Shown in pieces: positions 9,601 to 21,347 of a stretch of 64,000 bases of DNA. The stretch is taken from assembly GCA_037974665.1 (NCBI GenBank), contig CM075768.1, positions 2,630,501-2,694,500 of the forward strand, written 5' to 3'. The position numbers were made by a program, and so were the translations under genes. The DNA comes from Ehretia macrophylla. Its lineage: Eukaryota; Streptophyta; Magnoliopsida; Boraginales; Ehretiaceae. How positions within the stretch are numbered: position 1 is the stretch's first letter; each line of letters begins with the position of its first letter. The notes beneath the pieces are model-generated. The model saw only the letters and a program-made list of their open reading frames with translations. It ran no database searches and was not told the origin of the DNA.

Positions 9601-12600
9601 TTTACGTGCTTTGCCTCGTTTTGCATGCATATGACCTGTTTATGTGCTATAGGGCCTAGAATGTTATAATTTTGATATCAATACTCCTAATACGTGTTAA
9701 ATGTGTATTCATGAAATTTTCATAAAAAACGGAGTCAAAAATTTTATCGTCAATTTTTAGTGAATAGTATTTTCGAAACACGTCCGCTAAAATTTTGAAT
9801 CTAGTCTTTTAAACCCTTCTAGACCTAGACCACGGACTTTAATAGACCTGTGTTTGATGAAAATGGTTTTAAAATCGGCTTAAGAATTTATTAGGGTTTT
9901 TACACCGACTTTTGCGAAAATCGAGTTTTAAGCCGACTCGAGTAAAATTGTTTGATTGTAAAACTTCTTGTCACCTAAAAATAATCTACTTGAGCTATTT
10001 TGGGTGTTGAATAAATGTTTTGAACTTTGGTGATCAAGAAAATGCATTTAAAGTCAAGAAAACACAAAAATACTAACTTAAACTAACTTTGACTTTATTT
10101 AATTGTTGACCAAATAAGCTTATATCACCAACACACACTCACAAAGCACAAAAACACCCACAATTAAACACACATTGCCGAGAGGGAGAAGAGAGAAAAA
10201 GAGAAAGAGTTTTCAAGGTTTTCAAAGCAAAAATTCAAAGAAAAACCTAGTTTTTGTCCGTAGAACTTCGTGCCGACTTGGATTCCGCTTGTTGGGCACG
10301 CATTGCGACGCCCCGGATCCCTCACGAGACCGGAGGCTCTAATAACCAAGCTATTCTCAACCCAATCCCAACCCGGTCTCAAAATTTTAGGAAAAAAAAA
10401 CGGACAGAGTCTCCCCTGTACCGTGGACATTCTGAAAACCTGTAAACACTCAAGAAAGTCACAACACAATAAGGCAAGCTTTTATAACTAAAGTTCAAAG
10501 GTTCATGGCCATCCGAGTCTTGAGGCATACAATAGTTTAGATTCACACAAGCATGCAACCAACTTGACTTCTTCATAAAACCGCTTATCATGCCATTCTA
10601 TGATAACTTTGAAACATACTTAGAAGTTGAACCAACATGTATCAAAACAATCACACCTAAGCATGCAAAGCAACTAGAAATAGAAATATAAGTTATTACA
10701 AGCCATAGAATTACTACTGCTAATACAGTCATCTGGCTTCCAACTTACATATTACACAAAGACATATATGAGCCTTAACGCCCCAAAACAGATTATAACA
10801 TAGAACAACAAATTCTTCACATAGCAACTAGAAAGCACATCCACCTCAGACAATAATCACACAACAACTAAGGCAACTCCTTCAACTGCGCCACCTGAAA
10901 CATGTTAGCGAGGTATGAGCAACCATTGTTGCCCAGTGAGGGATAAAGTCTCCCGGGGCGTGCAATGCAACAAGTAATATAGTTAAACAATAATAGCAAT
11001 TAAACCATTCAAGAATGACAAAAGCTTAAGTAACCACATATTAAAAAGGATACATTCACTTAACCCCAGTACTTCAATCTTCACTTGGTCTTCATTCACG
11101 ATCCAAGAACCACGATCTCGATCACGATAAGCCGGCATCCCAAACACCAAAGGGTACTCCGGATGTACCCAATCCTACGACCCAACACCCCCTGGCAATC
11201 TCCGGACCAGGCGAGTAAGGGAATAGGGTACGGAGCTAGAGCAACCAACCCTGGCAAGCCCGCTGCCGCCCAGAGAGGCCCATCGCATCCGCCCCGACGA
11301 TAAGGTTGCGCAACCCTTGACTCGATAACACAGGAAGCAATAATAATAACAATATAACAAAATAAGCCGATACATAAACAAGGAGGACAACAAAAGAGGT
11401 TGTCCTCGAGCACACACATCATCAATCACACCATACGATGAAATATGATACATTCATTAGTCTATAATTGTTAAACTAATCCAACTAAAACACTTAAATC
11501 ACTTAGTATCGAATATTTAGCATATAACAGGATAAGACACGTAGAATGCACATAGAAATGATCCCTCACCTTTTAGGAAGTCAAACCTGCGCGAATTAAG
11601 CCAAGATTCCCTCAATATTCTCCAAAAGCATCAATTCCCTTCAATTATCACTACCTAATACAATCAACTATATGCATAAGAAGTGGTTTCTTATTGTCAA
11701 CTCAAACTACTTCATAAACCTATTAATTTTATCCCACTCTATTTGATCCCCTTTAATTCACATAACTAACAATATATTTCATGGTTTAACAATCATTCTA
11801 ATCAATATTTGAAAAATACATAAACTCAAGTGATCACATATGCAACACTCTTTAATTTCCAAGTATCAAACAAAGACAATAGTATAATAAATAACATATA
11901 CATAGTCATGATAATTCATATAAGTAGAAACAATATATAACATCTAACCAATAAGTTATATAAGCGTATCTTTACACATATAATGCAATTAATAAGCAAT
12001 ATAAACATGTTTACTCAATCTTTAACTAGTATCGATATAACTTAACTCACAACTTCTCCGAATAGATGAACTTCTTACATAAGTACATTTAAACATTTAT
12101 CCAATCAATCAAGAATCAACTAACAACAATTATTACCATGGTTCATTACTAGTTCCTTTAGTCTATTCTAAATTCATACTCAACCAAAGCCATGTAAACC
12201 AAGCAACTTAATTCACGAGACTTCACTACTATAAAGTGTACACTACACAAAGGCATATAAACATTTAATTACTCAATTATAAAGCAATTATTATGAAATT
12301 AACTATGCGAACACAAAAGGGTCAATATTATACTTTTCACAAAACTTAACCAAAAGCTCACACATACCTTAGAATAGCATTTAGACACTCTAGGAGCAAC
12401 TACAAAGCAATACAAGTACTAAAGCAATTAATTCATTCATTTCCCCTTTGTTCAACTAGGCTATTTAGCTTCCTATCGGAATTCAATGATCAAGTTAAAC
12501 TAGCTAACCATCCTACCAATCTAAGGATACCTAAATACCTCATTTAGAACCTCCAAATCATAACCTATAGCACAAGTACACGAAAACACCAAAAATACCT

Positions 12601-13670
12601 CTTTGTGGGTTTACACTACAAGTACCAATTTCGGAACCCAAACAAGCGAAACGAAATCATTTCTAAGGTTTCAATACTTAATAAAGACTAGCCATAACCT
12701 CAAAATGTACCCGTATTTGAGTTAACCCCGAAACCCCTTATTAAAGTAGCTTAATTTGATCAAATTATTCAAATTTTGTACATGGCAAGTGCAACTAACA
12801 TTTTTTCCACGCTCAAGGACCTAATTAGCAACTACTAGAAGCATTGAATCAAATTAAATTGCACAAATTTTCGGAACCCTAGAAATTTTACTATTCATCA
12901 TCTTCCTCAAAGCTCCAACTCCATTTTCAACCATTCAAAATGCTATCTAACCACAAAAGTATGCTCTATGATCATTAATAAGAGTAATTTAAGCATAAAC
13001 AAGCATAACCAAGTAATATCTCAACAAATCCCAAAAAAAATAAAGTTTAGGTGCAAAATTTTCAAATACAAAAATAAGATGAAATTCTTACCACACAAGG
13101 CTAGAGAAGCTTGAAGAAGATGTAAACATGTTCAAGAACTCAAGATTCAAGGTTGGAATGGATGGAAATGACCAACTATAGCAATTTTGCAAGAAAAAGT
13201 TACTATTCCCGTAACTATTTTTTTGGTCATTTTTTTGACTCTTTTTTTTTTGTTCTTGGCTTATATTATTCTCATGAGAAGGTCAAATGGTAGGTCAATT
13301 AATTAAGGCATTTTAGTAAGGGCAAAAGGGTCATTTGGGTGATCAAATTTCAGCAAAACAAATGCCAAAAATCTGAAAAAATCCCGCTAGTACTATTCAT
13401 CAGACATTTCGCGAATTTTTTCCCGTTGATCCCGATATGCAATGCACGTACGATCAGGGGCTGTAGTCCCCTAAAAATATGTAGTATTTTATAAAAATAT
13501 AAAATGCATGAAAAGAAACAATTGAGTTTATGAAAATATGGAAAATAAAAAAAATAAAAAGTAATTAGCTTAGTTACATCCAAATTAACCATTTAATGAA
13601 TGCAATTAATGAAGTGCTAGGTTCGGGGTGCCACACGCATTGCATGCATTCCTAGGCATATATCGCATCA
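9570..13670 (+). repeat. 3' LTR of A, split by C1 and truncated
   Basis: 9570-10303 and 13641-13670 together match the first 760 or so bases of the 5' LTR. They are separated by solo LTR C1 with its CGCAT duplication. After 'tatcgcatca' at 13670 the sequence switches to an unrelated LTR (D1), so about two thirds of this LTR is missing. Confidence 0.85.
10304..13635 (-). mobile_element. Solo LTR C1 (3.3 kb), inserted in the 3' LTR of A
   Basis: Bounded by TGCGACGCCCC and GGGGTGCCACA, with a perfect 5-bp duplication CGCAT at 10299-10303 and 13636-13640. The orientation is minus: the end carrying 'ggtctcgtgagggatc' on the minus strand matches the end of G's LTR (53730-53757), and the other terminus matches G's LTR start (ACCCCGAACC). 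It has the shared LTR landmarks on the minus strand: AAAAG/GTGAGGG near 11570, hairpin 10917-10934 and hairpin 11191-11211. No internal coding region remains, so it arose by LTR-LTR recombination. Open frames inside it look random. Confidence 0.85.
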
Positions 13671-14232
13671 ACAAGCCATTTTCTTGCTTCTACTCTTGCT
13701 TGCTAGCATTCTACTTGCTCTATTTGCTTCTAGGCTTCAACACTAAGGTGAGGGATTCTTCAAAACCAATTTTTAAAGAGTTCATTCAAGTTTTTTGATG
13801 ATTATGTGTTGCTAGTGTTGTTAAAGTTGCATACAAGAGCTTAAAAGTGAAGATTGAGTATTTGGTGTGTTGTAGATCTCGATTCTGCCTAACCTATATT
13901 AGATGTCTTGAAAAGTTGAAAGATGAGTTTGTGTTGCTCTTGTATGTGTATGGATTTTATGTATAGCTTGTATGCAAGAATTGGAAGCATAGGGTTAGCA
14001 TTTTTGCATTTGGAGTGTAAATCTCGGTGTTATGAGCTATATTGGATTCTAGGTGGGTTGGATGTTGATTGTTGATATGGGATGTGTTGGTTGGTGTTTG
14101 AACCCCTATATGATGCCTAATAAATCTCCTTGAGCATGCTTGATTGTTAGTAGAAGATTATGTTGTTGCATGCTTGATTGTTAGTAGAGGTTGTATTTTC
14201 CCATATACAACATGACCGGGGGACCCCTGCTT

Positions 14233-14248
14233 CACCGGTCGACCGGTG
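14233..14248. repeat. Perfect 16-bp palindrome in LTR D1
   Basis: CACCGGTCGACCGGTG is its own reverse complement. Further CCGGTC and ACCGG half-sites follow to about 14335. D2 carries a comparable patch with GGTCGACCGG and CAGTCGACCGG at 40272-40310. Confidence 0.7.
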
Positions 14249-15066
14249 GGGGTAGGGATCATCCACTGATGAGGCTCCGGGTGGAAGACCCTATTTGCAC
14301 CGGTCAACTGGTTGCGCTAGGGTCTACCGGTTTGGTCAAATATGCAATGAACTTGTTTTAGTGATTTCGGGAGCTATAAACGTTGGATTGGGGCATGGTC
14401 AGAAGCGTTAGAACTGTATCGAACCCTAGTTTATCATAGTAGAATTTAATTGTGGATTTGTGCCTTGGTTTGGGGGCTAAGTAGTTTCTAACTTCTATAT
14501 GTTACTTAGAGGCTATCCAACGTAGGCAATATTGATGTCTTTTGTTCTGTTGTTTCTAACTTGTTCCATGAACCTTCTTGGACTCTTATTTGGTAAGCAT
14601 TGAACATATAAGTTAGCCTTTATCTTACATACATAATACATTGCATTAGAACCTAGCTGTGAGCATCGAATTAGCATGAACCCCTTACTGCACTAATGAT
14701 TATGCTTAGCTATCGAAGGAATCTTGGTTGGTCTATCTTCTTATGTATGGTTATGTATTATATGAACTCTATTTGAATCATGATTATACTATTATGTTTT
14801 TTTATATTTGACACAATTAAGCAATCTAATGGACCCTACAATAGAACTTTCAGTACCACATAGGTAGCATTGGGCTTGCCAGGACGGATAGGCTACCGTG
14901 GCATTAGGGTGTGTATCCAGATTTCCCCTTTGTAAATGGTGTGTGGGGTTTTGATATTGATGAAGCATCGAGACTGGCTATCTCCAACAAGTTCAAGATA
15001 CGATATCCTTTTATTATGAGAATCCTACTCTCGCTTGGTCCCTTGAGGTACTCAAAGAGTAGAGAT

Positions 15067-15228
15067 GCCTGATTAGTATGATGTTTAATTGATGCCTGAT
15101 TAGTACGATGTTTAATTGATGCCTGATTAGTATGATGTTTAATTGATGCCTGATTAGTACGATGTTTAATTGATGCCTGATTAGTATGATGTTTAATTGA
15201 TGCCTGATTAGTACGATGTTAAATTCGT
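15067..15228 (+). repeat. 27-bp tandem repeat with a 54-bp higher-order unit
   Basis: Six copies of gcctgattagta(t/c)gatgtttaattgat start at 15067, 15094, 15121, 15148, 15175 and 15202. The variable base alternates t, c, t, c, t, c, so the amplified unit is a 54-bp dimer present three times. It lies within LTR D1 and is not expanded in D2. Confidence 0.9.
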
Positions 15229-15965
15229 TCTTGTATACTTGTCATCCATGTTAATCTTGCTACTCTCGTTGTAAATGCATAGCACGGTTTTAGAAAGAAG
15301 TTTACGAAAAGATAAAACATTTATGAAAACTCTTTCTATTCCATCCTCATTGAGCTATATGCAGGATCGACTCATCTCTCTTTGGATCAATTACAGGTGA
15401 GGTAATGCCCGAGCAGGCCCTCATGTGGTTGGGAAGCTTCATTGACATGTCGAGTTGGATTCCTACTTTGTTTGATCTGCGTGGTTGCCTGTGAAGATGT
15501 ACTACTTGTTGTAATAGGGTGATTTCATGCAATTGATCAACTTATTATGATGTATATCAGTCAGGATGCAACGTAATTTCGGTAATATAACGTCTGTAAT
15601 ATGGATAACAGGACTCTTAACCAATCCTTAATAACATCATACAACCGACTCAAATTTTAACAACAAATCCATAACCATTTCATCAACATACAACACATCC
15701 AACACCATATATTAAACAACTATACAACATCTCAACCATAAGTCATATGCCTCTGTTTCAACAAAATACCACAAGCTATACTATACCTATGCATAACAAA
15801 CATAAAACTAGTCTAGCAACCTATTCATATTCCAAAAGTAAGACAACTAAACTAGCATTATACTTTTCACTATCTTTATATCATCTTTTGTAGTACAACT
15901 TCAAAACTTAAACCGTACAACAAACTACATAGAACAAAGCAACATAAAAGCACTCCAGCAAGACA

Positions 15966-16056
15966 TCAAGGATAAGACTTTTGCACATTTGACTCATCCA
16001 CATAAAGCTCATACTCAGTCTCCTGAGACACGTACCCTACCTCCAGCTCGATAACT
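15966..16056 (-). CDS. LTR small reading frame, copy in K (no ATG)
   Basis: On the minus strand an open stretch of about 28 codons ends at TGA (15966-15968) and encodes GYVSQE, then YVDESNV and SYP-stop. The last dozen codons match the small frames in the A, B and F LTRs, with changes at third positions (TAC/TAT, TCT/TCA, CCA/CCT). There is no in-frame ATG after the upstream stop. Function unknown. Confidence 0.3.
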
Positions 16057-16316
16057 TAAAAGTCAGCAAAAAAGGTAAGCTTATACAACACAAAGCTCAG
16101 CGAAGGTTCAAAAGATGTTTTGAAAATATTTTATCTTTACCACTTGGGAAATCATCCTAGATACAATAACAATCAATAAACTTCATCAACATCAACAATT
16201 TAATTCAAGCAACATGAATAACCATTCAATTAAAAAATGATACACTAGTTGATGTAGCTTCATACGCCATCATGAACTCAACCAACCCTATACGCCCATT
16301 GATACATCCCAAAGGT

Positions 16317-16612
16317 ACCTCATCTAGCCCTTCCCTCCATGGCATCTCCGCCTATGCGAGCTAGGGGTAGTACATGATAGTCATGTCGTTATCAACCCGA
16401 TAATCCGATGCTGCCCAAGAGGTGGCACACAGTATCATGACTCATGACAATAATAATAAACATTACCTCATCTAGCCCCTCCCTCCATGGTATCTCCGCC
16501 CATACGAGCTAGGGGTAGTACATAATAGTCATGTCGTCATCAACCCGATAGCCCAACACTACCAAGAGGTAGCACACATTATCATGACTCATGACAATAG
16601 TAATAAACATTT
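16317..16612 (-). repeat. 148-bp tandem duplication inside LTR K
   Basis: 16317-16464 and 16465-16612 both run from acctcatctagccc to aataaacatt, with scattered substitutions. Each copy carries both conserved LTR hairpin boxes, so K has the structured module twice. The copies differ by roughly a tenth of positions by eye, so the duplication is not recent. Confidence 0.85.
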
Positions 16613-18547
16613 CATATTCCAAGAAACAACAAAGTAGGTTGTTCCCCGGTACAACAACAATCATCAATCAATCAATACTTCAATCAACATAACATTAACT
16701 AAATAACTAAGACAACCAAGTTAGATGACAAAGTAGGTCATCCAACTTTACACACATTTCAACATGCTTCCAAACCCAAACCCACTCCCCAACATTCCAT
16801 GAAACAACTACTCAAACACTACCCAACAACCATAGACAATATTTTAGCATTTCAGAGAAAGACTACACAAACTTCCAAAATTCATAATTTACAATATACT
16901 AATCAAACAACCCCCGAACCTTTTCCTATCACTCAACCACACATGCAACTACATTAACCCCCTAAGAAACCAACCAAAAACCACTCAAAATAAGCCCAAC
17001 AAGTTAAAATGGCAATGTACACTAGGCTGATTTTTTGGACATTTTCTATGGCATTCAAATTGAAAATTTGGCATTACAACATTACTACATAATAATTAAC
17101 AAACCTATAGAAGCAACTACAACTCAATTTCAACTACTACAACAACAATTATTCAAATACAAGCCAAAAAATCAATTTAAATACCCGAAAAATAAGAATA
17201 CATGTTGCTACCGTTTGAAATGGCTACAAATGCATATAATTTGTGCTTATCATCTACTAAGAAATAATCTAACATCAATTTGACAAAATAGCAACTACAA
17301 ATGCATCAACCAAAAATTCAACTCAACTTTAAAATAATGAACTATATTCTTCATTCTCCCTCAAGGTGAACGAGCACTAGGTGAGAAATGAGTGGGTTTT
17401 GAACTTATTTTCTGATTTATGAGTATACTATGCATATATGTAAGCTTGGTCAACAAAATAATCAAAAGTCAAAGTTGTCAACCGTGTGTTTTTAGTTATT
17501 TTTAGCCTACAATACATATATATACTAAATCTAACTTATATACTCTATTTAGTAGTCTAAAATTAGTTGAAAACATTTTATATAAGAATGCATATACATA
17601 CATCCAAGCTATAAAACCCGATTTCGCAACAGAAATTGAAAAGTCACATTATTTGTTTTGCAAATGTGTTTTAAATGCACAACCAATATATAATCACTTA
17701 ATATCACATATAAATTCATATATATCATTTATAATATATGCTATGTCAACAAAAGTCGACGTAAGAATCGGGTTCAGTGGAAATAATTATTCAGCTCAAA
17801 AATGTTATTTTTTCACCCGAAAAGTCTATTTCAAATTCCTAATTTGTTTCAGAATAATTTTTAGTAAATCACGGGCCTTTTAATAATGGAGGACTAGTTT
17901 TAAAATATCTAAAAGAGTAGTTTCAAAAATTTAGCGGAAAGGTCTTCAAATGCTATTAAAAGGCACTTTAAATGAAATTTTTACCAAAAATCTTTATAAA
18001 ATTTTTATGTATGCACATACGTCATGTAATAGGAGTAGTATTTACAAATAAACCTAGTTTGGTCAAAGAAGATGAAAGGTCAAAAGTCAAAGAAGACCAA
18101 AAGTCAACATTTTTCAAAAGTCAAATGAAATTCAAATGAAATTCAAATGCACATTTAACTTAGTATTTTTATGTAATTCATACATATGCACATATATGAG
18201 TTCAAATAATATATATAAACAAGTGAAAACACGTAATTTCAAATAAGGAAAAATTCAGGGTCTCACATATATTCTTTTGGTCCAATAGATACCTAGTTAA
18301 GTAGATTATTTTACTTACTAGACCTAGGTTTGGGATAATTGAATGGATGAATTTAAGTCTTGTAATTATGTAATAGGATGTTGCACCCTTTAGAGCCGAT
18401 GTTTTGGGAAAGTTTATAAGTCCTTTAGAACTTCTTGTGGTGTATTGTGACTATTCGGGTTGCTACCTTATGATTTTGCAAGGATTAAGTATTGACACGT
18501 CATGTTTCGGGCTTAGCCTAGCGATAGCTCAGTGTCGAGGTGTGACA

Positions 18548-19972
18548 CAATGACTTGAGCTTAGTGTAATATAGTTAAGCTTGTCAAGTAAAATGCATGT
18601 TTAGTGATCTTGTTGAAGTTGTCTAGTTGTTTAGCTTGATAAATTAAGTGTAATTATTTCCATATAATGAATCAACATGTGTTTAGAACCATGAGCATGC
18701 TAAAGTTAATCTTTAAAGAGAGTTTGCAAGCCATGAAAATCAAGTATGTTTTCAAAGCATGTCATTTAGCTTTAATGTAAAATAGCGCATTTTAAATGAT
18801 GTTACAGCATGATAATGATTATGTGCATGAAGGTGGCCTCTTTTGTCATTCCTCACATACATGTTATTTCATATTCAATTGCTATATGTGCTACAACGTG
18901 ACTATGTGCTATATGCTATAAAGTGGCTCAAGCGAACTAACAAAGCTAACTACCGTTCAGCGTAGCGAAGGTTGCAACCTTATGCATTCGTGATGGATAC
19001 TGTGATCGTCCATTGGGCGGCAACGGGCTTGCCAGTGGTTGTTCATCCTTTGTGTGTTATCCATCATTTGCGAGTCATTTAAGGTTTCAGGATGTTAGGT
19101 CGTAGGTATCAGGGTACACTCAGCGAAGTGATAAGGTTTGTCGGCATTTGAAGCGTCAAATGATAAAGAAGCGAAGCAAAAGAGAAATGTTCATCAATTT
19201 CTAGCGATATCCTTTTTATACGTGTTTATTTAGCATTTAATATTATAATGCCTTCAAGGCTATCATGTACAATGCTTATTTCTCAAGTGCTTATCATGTG
19301 TTTATTTAGCGTTTAATGTTATATTACTTTCAAGCTTTCTAAATAATGTTATATTCTCGTGTTCTTTAGTGTTTTAGTTCATGTTTAAATGTATATCATG
19401 TATGCATTGCACGAAGATAGTTTTCGAAAACTTTCCCATTTTTATCCCTCCCTCACTGAGCATAAGTGTATGCTCACCCTTTTCATCTACTATTTTATAG
19501 GCGAAATAGATATAGCCCCTCAGAGTTCTCAAGTAGTAGTAGAAGAAGTTGTTAAGTCTTCTGACTGCTTGTAGGTATGGTTGATTGTTTTATATGGATA
19601 TGTGTAAAGTGAATCTGGTGTTATGTACATGTATTCTATTTTAAGGTCTTAATGGCCTTGTATGTATTCATATGTAAAAGGTTGTATTTAAGGTTTAAGT
19701 GGTCCACCAGAGTAGCGGCATATAATAAGTTATAACTATTTTAGTTTATTTAATGTCTAGTTAGTAGGTTTTTTGTTGGTATCTTGACAAGGAAAAGAAA
19801 GCTAGAAAGGTCGTATAAACTTAAATGGAGCTTTATATATGTTGTGGTTGTTGTTGTCTTGTATTCCTCTGCGTGCAGGTTTTACTTAGGCCTAAGTGCC
19901 AGGGGTTAGGGTCGGGTTGTTATTAGTGTTGTTAATAGTAGTCCTGATTCCGTGAGGGATCGGGGCGTTACA
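18548..19972 (+). mobile_element. LTR fragment E2
   Basis: Ends TGAGGGATCGGGGCGTTACA at 19972, the terminal pattern shared with C1 and G LTRs, and is not followed by a PBS. It contains the box CCATTGGGCGGCAACGGGC with TTGCCAGTGG (19010-19038), the hairpin GAGCATA-AGTG-TATGCTC at 19458-19475, an acceptor-like tttatag/g at 19500, and a short acidic open tail ending TAG at 19572-19574. Its left end is undefined at the D1 boundary. Confidence 0.5.
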
Positions 19973-20396
19973 TAATAAAAATATGAACAAGTGTTTTTTA
20001 ACATAGTTTGAGGTTCAAGTACCTTTGCAACTTACATTGACAAAATTTAACGAAATGAGATATAATTATTTGTAGTTTGCACTATAAAGAATGATATGTT
20101 ATTACGTCATATTCTTTAGATTCTATGGCTTTGACTCATAATCATGTTCAAAAAAAATTGTCTATACTTTCAAATTAGTTTAGTAAAAAATTCTAATATT
20201 CAATGGTTATTTCAAACGTTATTACTAAATTTTAAGGCTAAATAGTGACAGACTAGCCATTGATTATGAGTTAGTGATAGATTAGAAATGGAACTCTAAT
20301 TGTTAATAGGTAAAACTAATTGAACAAAAAAAAAACTTATTTTTTATTATACCTCTCATCCGTACAAAAATGACATGAACTGTAATTTCACCCACA
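19973..20396. other. AT-rich stretch without recognisable features
   Basis: No open frame of note and no known repeat recognised. It separates LTR E2 from the small TIR elements. Confidence 0.4.
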
Positions 20397-20742
20397 CACA
20401 CTAGAAAAAGTACATATAAGCAAATATAAATTAAATTAAAACTATAAAATATACATACATATCACTAGATTAATAATATACACATACATATAAATAAAAA
20501 ATATACACAAAATTACAAAAATGGTTAAAAAGTCTAATTTTTTAGACATCAAATCATATTAAATCCCAAAAGATACATGTATTTCATTAGATTTATAGTA
20601 TATATAACCTATTTATACAACTAACAAAATTAAAATTAAAATTTTGAAATTTTAAAAAAACCAATAAAATCGTGTTAAGACCACAAAATAATATTAACAA
20701 TTTGTTAATTTTATTGTAGCCCACGTCAGTTTTTGTAGTGTG
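20397..20742. mobile_element. Candidate small TIR element (MITE-like)
   Basis: The left end CACACTAGAAAAA and the right end TTTTTGTAGTGTG are imperfect inverted repeats (one mismatch in 13). The 346-bp AT-rich interior has no coding capacity. The ends resemble CACTA transposon termini. A target duplication is not clear. Confidence 0.35.
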
Positions 20743-20745
20743 AAT

Positions 20746-21344
20746 ACTAGAAAAATTAGTTTTAGTTATTGGTGAAACAATTTTTATTTTTGTAAAATAA
20801 ATATTTTGTATTTATAACTTTGTGTAATAAAATTATTTTTTATTTTTATTTAAAAATATTTGTGCATTTGAAATACATAGATGTATATACAAAATATTAA
20901 TATATTGAAATTTTAAAAATGTTATTACAGATTTAGTCACGGATTTAGCTATGGACAATTCACGTCACTATTTTGCGATGGATTTATGACAGACTCATTT
21001 TCATCATCGTCCGTCTCTATTTTTTGACAAATTTAACGACAAACTTTTATCATCACTTTTTAGCAATGGATTTAACGACAATGTTATATTTGTCATAGTC
21101 CATCGTTATTTTGTGATGGATTTGGAAACAAACTGTTATCGTTATTTTTTAATGACAAATTTAGCAATTGTATTATTTTAGTCGCGATCCGTTGTTATTT
21201 TGCGATGGATTAATGATAAAGAGGATATTTTGTGACGGATATTTTTGCAACCTTCATTTTTGTGACAAATTTTTGTCGCTAATTAAGATAGGAATAGAAT
21301 AGCAACAAAAACCATCTGTCACCAACATTTGTTTCTCTTGTAGT
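20746..21344. mobile_element. Non-autonomous CACTA-like TIR element (599 bp)
   Basis: Ends ACTAGAAAAATTAG and TTTCTCTTGTAGT are inverted relative to each other, and both sides carry AAT (20743-20745, 21345-21347), the 3-bp duplication expected of CACTA elements. The right half has many copies of 'tttgcgatggattt'-like subterminal repeats in both orientations, the kind bound by CACTA transposases. No transposase is encoded. Confidence 0.55.
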
Positions 21345-21347
21345 AAT

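Larger units (their letters stand above)
2182..13670 (+). mobile_element. Ty3/gypsy retrotransposon A (Tekay/Del-type chromovirus)
   Basis: Full-length internal region with a 5' LTR (2182-4573), a PBS matching the initiator-Met tRNA type, one gag-pol frame with chromodomain (4843-9600), a polypurine tract and the start of a 3' LTR at 9570. The Tekay/Del assignment rests on the long LTRs, the [10 protein letters not shown] reverse transcriptase motif and the C-terminal chromodomain-like WKHHG..ATWER segment. The 3' LTR is split by solo LTR C1 and then truncated at 13670, where an unrelated LTR (D1) starts. The left flank is LTR E1. The element cannot be autonomous now: nine in-frame stops are present. 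Confidence 0.9.
15558..18267 (-). mobile_element. LTR K, reverse orientation, inserted in D1
   Basis: On the minus strand it starts TGTGAGACCCTGAA at 18267 and runs to 'gcatcctgactg' at about 15558. It is related to the A, B and F LTRs, with the same 'ctcgcat..ggcggag' and 'gccacctcttggg' boxes. TATAT on both sides (15553-15557, 18268-18272) is a possible duplication, but the left boundary is uncertain because relatives extend about 40 bases further and TATATCAGTCAGG aligns with their TATAATCAGTCAGG. No gag or pol is attached, so it is probably a solo LTR. Confidence 0.6.
13671..18547 (+). mobile_element. LTR fragment D1, interrupted by LTR K
   Basis: 13671-15557 plus 18268-18547 align with D2 (39297-41692): shared order of AAGGTGAGGGATTC, a GGTCGACCGG-rich patch, 'gagatgcct' repeats, the CAGGTGAGG acceptor-like site and 'gacctaggtttggg'. 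It ends GAGGTGTGACA at 18547. The 5' part is missing at the junction with element A. Across the K insertion the D1 sequence reads through if one TATAT copy is removed. Confidence 0.6.

Noticed and set aside
10254-10591. Open frames crossing the A 3' LTR / C1 junction
   Set aside because: They span an insertion boundary and use unrelated sequences on each side.
13350-13592. 80-codon minus-strand frame in C1
   Set aside because: AT-rich LTR sequence with Phe/Tyr/Ile bias and no recognisable domain.
15067-15228. CRISPR array
   Set aside because: Direct tandem repeat without unique spacers, in plant nuclear DNA.
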